This document shows, piece after piece, positions 6,654 to 9,954 of a stretch of 9,954 nucleotides of DNA. The stretch spans positions 1 to 9,954 of the forward strand of contig JAKEHA010000008.1 in the NCBI GenBank assembly GCA_022615275.1, read 5' to 3'. The notes below the pieces were generated by a model. That model was given only the letters and a program-made list of their open reading frames with translations, searched no databases and had not been told where the DNA came from. The DNA is from Candidatus Latescibacterota bacterium (GTDB lineage Bacteria; Krumholzibacteriota; Krumholzibacteriia; WVZY01; JAKEHA01). The position numbers were made by a program, and so were the translations under genes. The stretch's first letter is position 1; each line of letters starts with the position of its first letter.

Positions 6654-6655
6654 AT
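6616..6655 (+). promoter_or_regulatory. Phased AGTTT direct repeats over the regulator start; candidate autoregulatory operator
   Basis: AGTTT occurs at 6616-6620, 6626-6630 and 6646-6650, in steps of 10 and 20 bases, so on one face of the helix; the skipped phase holds ATTCA. The 10-mers at 6616-6625 (AGTTTTGCAT) and 6646-6655 (AGTTTTCCAT) differ at one base, and the last overlaps the ATG at 6654. The downstream gene is BldC-like, and BldC is known to bind head-to-tail on direct repeats of about one helical turn, so this is a good candidate operator. Function is inferred. Confidence 0.5.
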
Positions 6656-7289
6656 GAACCGTCAAGGCCCCAACTACGACCCTACCCAGTGGCTCACCCT
6701 GACCGAAGCCGCCCAGGCGTTGCGCGTTCACCCGACGACCCTTAGGCGGTGGGCCGATTCCGGTCAGGTTCCCGTGTTCCTCACCCCGGGGGGGCACCGG
6801 CGCTTCGCCGCCTCCGACGTCAACCATATTGCCGCGCGCCGGCGTTCGATCCGCCGCGTGGGACCGGTCGAACGCATCTGGGCCGATCAAGCCCTTGCGA
6901 CGGCGCGCAAGCAACTCGCCGCCCAGGAGGGCGAGCGCTGGCTCAAGCAGCACGACGGGGGCGCACGCGACCGGAATCGACAGATGGGACAGCAACTGAT
7001 GGGCCTGATTCTCGAGTACCTGACGGCGGAGGACGACGACGGGCCGCAACTCGGTCAAGCGCGCAAGATCGGCGCGCATTACGGGCGCGCCTCGGGCGAG
7101 CTCGGGCTTCCGCTCACCGACGCGCTGCGCGCCGCCATGTTCTTCCGCGACGCTCTCACCACCAGCGCGATCCAGCTCCCCGACAACGTTCGCATCCCAA
7201 CCGAATCGCAGGTGCGCCTGGTCACGCGCATCAACCGGATCGTCAACGAAGTGCAGTTGGGTGTAGCGGACGCCTACGCGGCGTCGTAA
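6654..7289 (+). CDS. BldC/MerR-like DNA-binding regulator with C-terminal helical domain
   Basis: 211 residues. Residues 14-58 are a winged helix-turn-helix of the MerR/BldC class: LTLTEAAQALRVHPTTLRRW, then the wing PGGHRRF and ASDV. Residues about 74-205 are all-helical; GRASGELGLPLTDALRAAMF followed by FRDAL resembles the RsbRD N-terminal-like domain found in some regulators and kinases, where it probably senses a signal or dimerises (recalled by eye, not searched). BldC binds direct repeats cooperatively, matching the phased repeats that run into this gene. ATG 6654 is the only usable start, since the frame closes at 6615 with no other start codon between. No Shine-Dalgarno site is visible (CACAGTTTTCC), so translation may be leaderless or weak. 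The gene is divergent from the TonB cluster and 45 bases ahead of the purF-like gene. Confidence 0.83.
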   Translation: MNRQGPNYDPTQWLTLTEAAQALRVHPTTLRRWADSGQVPVFLTPGGHRRFAASDVNHIAARRRSIRRVGPVERIWADQALATARKQLAAQEGERWLKQHDGGARDRNRQMGQQLMGLILEYLTAEDDDGPQLGQARKIGAHYGRASGELGLPLTDALRAAMFFRDALTTSAIQLPDNVRIPTESQVRLVTRINRIVNEVQLGVADAYAAS

Positions 7290-7334
7290 GATAACGCCCC
7301 GCCGAATTCGCGGCGCTCCATCGACGACCACGGC

Positions 7335-8759
7335 ATGTGCGGAATCCTCGGATATTGCGCCCGGGAGTGGGACCCGGGGTTGGTCAAATTCTTCGGCCTG
7401 CAGGGCTTCAACCTACAGCACCGCGGGCAGGAGAATTTCGGCTGCACGTACAGCAACGGCCGCAAGTTCTCGCACTTCAAGGACCGGGGCCTCGTCTCCC
7501 AGGTTTTCACGAAAGAACGCCGCGAGGACTTCACCGCGGCCCGCCCGCTGATCGCGATCGCGCAGACGCGCTACGCCACCGCCGGCGGCACCGACGCCAT
7601 CTCCGCGCAGCCGCATTGGATGACGCTCCTCGACGGCTTCTACTCGAACGCGACCAACGGCGACTTGCCTCTGCTGCAGAAGGAAATCGCGGAGCTCGAG
7701 AAGTCCGGGACCGTCATGCTCTCGGGTAACGACGGCGAAGTGATCCTGAAAAAGATCCTGCACGGAGCGCGCGAGCACGGCGGCGATTTGGTGGGCGGGA
7801 TTCGCCGCCTGATGGAGACGACGCCGGGCGCGTACTCCGGGTGCTTGATGACGCTCACCGAGCTGTACCTCTATCGCGACCCACACGGCTTCCGGCCCCT
7901 CTACTTCGGGCGCTGGCGCGACGCCGTCGTGTTCTCGTCGGAGTCGTGCGCGTTCCACGAGCGCGACGCCACCATCGAGCGCGAGGTGCTCCCGGGCGAG
8001 GTGATTCGTTTCGACGTGTTCGGAAAACGCGAGCACTTCCAGGCCGTGCCGACCCACGCGCCCCGGCAGCAGTGCATCTTCGAACCCATCTACTTCGCGC
8101 GGCCCGACAGCCGCGTGTTCGGCGACGAGAAGGAAGTCGGGCACTTCCGTTACCTCCTGGGACGGCGCCTCGCCAACGAGCACGCTCTCGAGGACGCGGC
8201 CATCGTGCCGGTGCCGGATTCGGGGCGCTACGCCGCGGTCGGCTACGCCAGCCAGAGCGGGCTCCCGCTGCGCGAGCTGCTGGTGCGCAACCCGTACATA
8301 CCGCGCACGTTTCAGATCGCGGGCCAGGCCAACCGCGAAGACCTCGTGCGCCTCAAGTTCACCGTCATGCACCAGCTCCTGCGCCAGTACCGTCGCTTCC
8401 TCCTGGTCGACGATTCGCTGGTGCGATCGACCACGCTGCGCATCCTGATCTCGATGATACGCGACGCCGCCGAGGAGACGGGGCTATCGCGCGACGACGT
8501 CGAGGTGCACGTGCGCGTCGCTTCGCCGCCCATCATCGGGTGCTGCTACTACGGCATCGACACGCCCGAGATGGACGAGCTGGCCGCCGCCAACCAGAGC
8601 ATCCAGGAGATCGCGAAGGGCATCGACGCGGACTCGCTCGAGTACCTCTCGCTCGACGGACTCGACGCGGTGGCTGGCGAGTTCGCCAACTCGCACGACT
8701 TCTGTCACGCATGCTTCACCGGCCGCTACCCCACGCCGTTTCTACCCCGCTCGCGTTGA
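7335..8759 (+). CDS. purF: Amidophosphoribosyltransferase (PurF-type), divergent
   Basis: 474 residues with both PurF halves. PurF makes phosphoribosylamine from PRPP and glutamine, the first step of purine synthesis, in the cytosol. The glutaminase domain begins MCGILG, so Cys2 is the nucleophile once Met is removed, followed by LQHRGQE, TRYATAGG (Arg79), NGD (Asn108-Gly109) and NDGEV (Asp133). The transferase half shows CIFEPIYFARPDS, PVPDSGRYAAVGYAS and the PRPP loop LLVDDSLVRSTT (Asp359-Thr367). Cys247, Cys403/404, Cys457 and Cys460 fit the four Fe-S ligands of the Bacillus-type enzyme. Differences from usual PurF: RGTT is RSTT in the PRPP loop, the conserved His before RYsTAG is Gln77, and QDAAG is QENFG. 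Length is normal. No other purine gene is nearby. It lies 45 bases after the regulator and 19 before the cupin gene. It may be the housekeeping enzyme or a specialised paralogue. Confidence 0.9.
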   Translation: MCGILGYCAREWDPGLVKFFGLQGFNLQHRGQENFGCTYSNGRKFSHFKDRGLVSQVFTKERREDFTAARPLIAIAQTRYATAGGTDAISAQPHWMTLLDGFYSNATNGDLPLLQKEIAELEKSGTVMLSGNDGEVILKKILHGAREHGGDLVGGIRRLMETTPGAYSGCLMTLTELYLYRDPHGFRPLYFGRWRDAVVFSSESCAFHERDATIEREVLPGEVIRFDVFGKREHFQAVPTHAPRQQCIFEPIYFARPDSRVFGDEKEVGHFRYLLGRRLANEHALEDAAIVPVPDSGRYAAVGYASQSGLPLRELLVRNPYIPRTFQIAGQANREDLVRLKFTVMHQLLRQYRRFLLVDDSLVRSTTLRILISMIRDAAEETGLSRDDVEVHVRVASPPIIGCCYYGIDTPEMDELAAANQSIQEIAKGIDADSLEYLSLDGLDAVAGEFANSHDFCHACFTGRYPTPFLPRSR

Positions 8760-8778
8760 GAGCCAAGGAGGATTCGCC

Positions 8779-9270
8779 ATGCATCATCGTACGTCGGTAC
8801 TGCTGCTCGCCGCGTGCGCGGCCATCGCGCTTGCGACCCGGGCGCCGGTCGCGGAAGAGGGCTCTTCGAAGGACGAGACCGCCAAGACCGCGAGCAAGTC
8901 GACTCTGCACGACCCGGTGACGGTCGGGCCGAGTGTTTACCGCGTGATCCTCGAGAACGAGCGCGTGCGCGTCCTGGAGGCGCGCTTCCTGCCGGGTGCG
9001 GGCATCGGTGCGCACGTGCACCCCGACCACGTGGTCGTGGTCATATCGGCCGGAAAGCTGGCGCTCACCAACGCCGAAGGGACGCAGGAGATCGACGCCG
9101 AGGTCGGCGACACCTTCTTCATCCCCGCGGAGACCCATTCGGCGCGCAACGTCGGCACCACCGAGTTCGTATGCGTCGTCACGGAGCTCAAAGGAAAGTA
9201 CAAGACCAAGGGCGAGGCCTCGCCGCCGCCGGGAACGGTGGACGTACAACAGGGGAAAGTCGACGGTTAA
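8779..9270 (+). CDS. Exported single-domain cupin protein
   Basis: 163 residues. A hydrophobic N-terminus (7-25) ends APVA before Glu26, fitting signal peptidase I; LAAC at residues 10-13 could alternatively be a lipobox, but its hydrophobic core is short. A Lys/Ser/Thr-rich linker leads to one cupin barrel at about 50-140. Motif 1 reads GAHVHPDHVVVVISAG with His79, His81 and possibly His84 as metal ligands; the usual Glu is Val. Motif 2, GDTFFIPAETHSARN, supplies His120. Cupins range from dioxygenases and isomerases to binding proteins, so the activity cannot be named; a periplasmic metal-binding role is likely. AAGGAGG at 8764-8770 gives an excellent ribosome site 8 bases before the ATG. 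With 19 bases after the purF-like stop, the two are probably one transcript, an odd pairing of a cytosolic and an exported protein. Confidence 0.83.
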   Translation: MHHRTSVLLLAACAAIALATRAPVAEEGSSKDETAKTASKSTLHDPVTVGPSVYRVILENERVRVLEARFLPGAGIGAHVHPDHVVVVISAGKLALTNAEGTQEIDAEVGDTFFIPAETHSARNVGTTEFVCVVTELKGKYKTKGEASPPPGTVDVQQGKVDG

Positions 9271-9331
9271 CGAATCGCAACCCGGTCGATTCTGCCGGGG
9301 TGACCTGCGCGGAAGACCCCAAAAAACGAGG

Positions 9332-9360
9332 TTGGCCCCTCCCGGGGAATGAGTTATGCT
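9332..9360 (+). promoter_or_regulatory. Sigma-70-type promoter candidate for the RNA-binding protein gene
   Basis: TTGGCC (9332-9337) and TATGCT (9355-9360) are separated by exactly 17 bases and each matches the sigma-70 consensus at four of six positions. Transcription would begin near 9367, giving a leader of about 100 bases before GTG 9466. It is the only good pair I find in the 195-base gap 9271-9465, which otherwise shows no gene and no convincing terminator for the cupin operon. Confidence 0.5.
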
Positions 9361-9366
9361 AGCTTT

Positions 9367-9465
9367 CAGTGTTTGACCGATGGTGCGGAGATTCTCGTCG
9401 GAGTTTAGTTAGTTGTCAGATTGGGAGCCTATCGCATCGCGGGAAACGTCAAAGGAGAATGAATC
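9367..9465 (+). promoter_or_regulatory. Long 5' leader of the RNA-binding protein gene with AGTT repeats
   Basis: If the promoter at 9332-9360 is used, about 99 bases of untranslated leader precede the gene. It contains AGTTTAGTTAGTT at 9402-9414 and a clear ribosome site, AGGAG at 9453-9457, 8 bases before GTG 9466. Long leaders are common on cold-responsive RNA-binding protein mRNAs. I see no recognised riboswitch. Confidence 0.35.
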
Positions 9466-9816
9466 GTGTCTAAGAAACTCTTTGTGGGAAGCTTGAGCTG
9501 GAACACCACCGACGAGGGGCTCCGGCGAGCGTTTGAGAAGTTCGGCGAAGTGCTCGAGGCCAAGGTCATCAAGGACCGCGAGACCGACCGCTCCCGCGGG
9601 TTCGGTTTCGTTTCGTTCGCGAATCCGAAGGACGCCATGGATGCCATGGCTGCCATGGACGGCCAGGAGCTCGACGGCCGCACCATCAAGGTCAACGAAG
9701 CTCAGGAGCGCGAGCGCACCGGCGGCGGTCCGCGCGGCGGCGGCGAGCGTCGTGGCGGCGGCGGTTTCGGCCGCGGCGGCGGCGAGCGTCGTGGCGGCGG
9801 CGGCGGTCGCTGGTAG
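9466..9816 (+). CDS. RRM-domain RNA-binding protein with RGG-type C-terminal tail
   Basis: 116 residues: one RNA-recognition motif at 4-80 with RNP2 LFVGSL (5-10) and RNP1 RGFGFVSF (44-51), including the aromatic RNA-stacking residues Phe6, Phe46 and Phe48. A Gly/Arg-rich tail follows at 86-116. This is the layout of bacterial Rbp proteins, small single-RRM proteins known in cyanobacteria and other phyla and often cold-induced. They bind single-stranded RNA in the cytosol. The tail carries two 13-residue units (RGGGERRGGGGFG and a near copy) encoded by a 39-bp DNA repeat. The helix at residues 55-65 (KDAMDAMAAMDG) uses GCCATGG three times in 27 bases. Start is GTG 9466 behind AAAGGAGA. The gene has its own promoter candidate and a strong terminator, so it is probably monocistronic. 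Family call very firm. Confidence 0.95.
   Translation: MSKKLFVGSLSWNTTDEGLRRAFEKFGEVLEAKVIKDRETDRSRGFGFVSFANPKDAMDAMAAMDGQELDGRTIKVNEAQERERTGGGPRGGGERRGGGGFGRGGGERRGGGGGRW
9733..9803 (+). repeat. 39-bp tandem repeat encoding the RGG tail
   Basis: The stretch from 9733 and the stretch from 9772 are identical for about 32 bases (CGCGGCGGCGGCGAGCGTCG onward), giving a period of 39 bases or 13 codons. The frame is kept. It encodes the repeated Gly/Arg segment of the RNA-binding protein, and copy number could change by slippage. Confidence 0.8.
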
Positions 9817-9844
9817 TCGCGTCGATTCGTAACGAAGCTTGCTG

Positions 9845-9884
9845 AAAACGGCCCGGGTGCGAACCCGGGCCGTTTTTCTTTTTC
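9845..9884 (+). terminator. Intrinsic (Rho-independent) terminator after the RNA-binding protein gene
   Basis: AAAACGGCCCGGGT (9845-9858) pairs perfectly with ACCCGGGCCGTTTT (9863-9876) around the tetraloop GCGA, which is of the stable GNRA kind. The run TTTTTCTTTTTC follows directly. It begins 28 bases after the stop codon. The A-run on the 5' side means the hairpin could also act on the opposite strand. Confidence 0.93.
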
Positions 9885-9898
9885 GCGCCTTCTCGTGC

Positions 9899-9904
9899 TA
9901 CAAT
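9899..9904 (+). promoter_or_regulatory. -10 box placed for a leaderless transcript
   Basis: TACAAT matches the sigma-70 -10 consensus at five of six positions and ends 6 bases before GTG 9911, so transcription would start at or next to the start codon. No good -35 is seen; the T-rich terminator tail occupies that place. Confidence 0.55.
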
Positions 9905-9910
9905 CTACGC

Positions 9911-9954
9911 GTGGACATCGTCGCCTACCGCGCGAAATCGATCGAAATCAATCG
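9911..9954 (+). CDS. Start of an unidentified gene, cut by window edge
   Basis: GTG at 9911 opens a frame that reads (M)DIVAYRAKSIEIN to the window end, 14 full codons. No Shine-Dalgarno site precedes it, but a strong -10 box 6 bases upstream fits a leaderless mRNA. The fragment is too short to name a family, and the true start could lie further downstream, beyond the window. Confidence 0.45.
   Translation, partial: MDIVAYRAKSIEIN

Noticed and set aside
6534..7331. A 265-codon minus-strand open frame over the regulator
   Set aside because: Antisense to the BldC-like gene, whose domain signature is clear; no protein features of its own.
7413..8372. A 319-codon minus-strand open frame, and a plus-strand frame from 7841 to 8920
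   Set aside because: Both are alternative-frame shadows of the PurF gene with low-complexity Arg/Ala/Val composition.
9283..9302. Short CCCGG/CCGGG hairpin after the cupin gene as a terminator
   Set aside because: Only a 5-base stem with a 9-base loop and no following T-run.

Overview
The window is GC-rich and tightly packed, and looks like chromosomal DNA of a Gram-negative bacterium. A TonB-dependent receptor, a probable lipoprotein, a second secreted barrel-like protein and exported thioredoxin and cupin proteins imply an outer membrane and a periplasm. The sequence does not fix the phylum. Frequent GTG/TTG starts and unusual family variants suggest a little-studied, FCB- or Acidobacteria-like lineage, but this is inference. 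No tRNA, rRNA, CRISPR array, insertion sequence or phage gene was found.

Layout: (1) 1-724, minus strand: a GAF protein of the free-methionine-sulfoxide-reductase type, followed after 18 bases by the start of a coiled-coil/PAS protein that runs off the left edge. (2) 816-6523, minus strand: a compact gene cluster read from right to left as small lipoprotein, TonB-dependent receptor, seven-helix membrane protein, secreted barrel-like protein with a disrupted N-terminus, YHS-TlpA thioredoxin fusion, and SAM-dependent methyltransferase. Spacings are 11, 11, about 43, 1 and -4 bases, so this looks like one operon. An inverted repeat at 754-786 separates it from group 1. (3) 6524-6653: a divergent control region with a G-rich quadruplex-type tract and 10-bp-phased AGTTT repeats. 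(4) 6654-9270, plus strand: a BldC/MerR-like regulator, a divergent PurF-type amidophosphoribosyltransferase with its Fe-S cysteines, and an exported cupin. (5) 9332-9884, plus strand: a stand-alone RRM/RGG RNA-binding protein with its own promoter candidate, a leader of about 100 bases and a strong intrinsic terminator. (6) 9899-9954: a good -10 box placed so that the next gene probably starts leaderless at GTG 9911.

How the genes may work together: the minus-strand cluster resembles an envelope uptake or modification system. The receptor and lipoprotein would sit at the outer membrane, the seven-helix protein in the inner membrane, and the YHS-thioredoxin in the periplasm. No gene in it names the substrate. 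The BldC-like regulator is divergent from this cluster and has phased repeats over its own start, so it is a natural candidate to control itself and possibly the cluster. The best leads for new biology are the operator/regulator pair, the YHS-TlpA protein within the TonB cluster, and the variant PurF.
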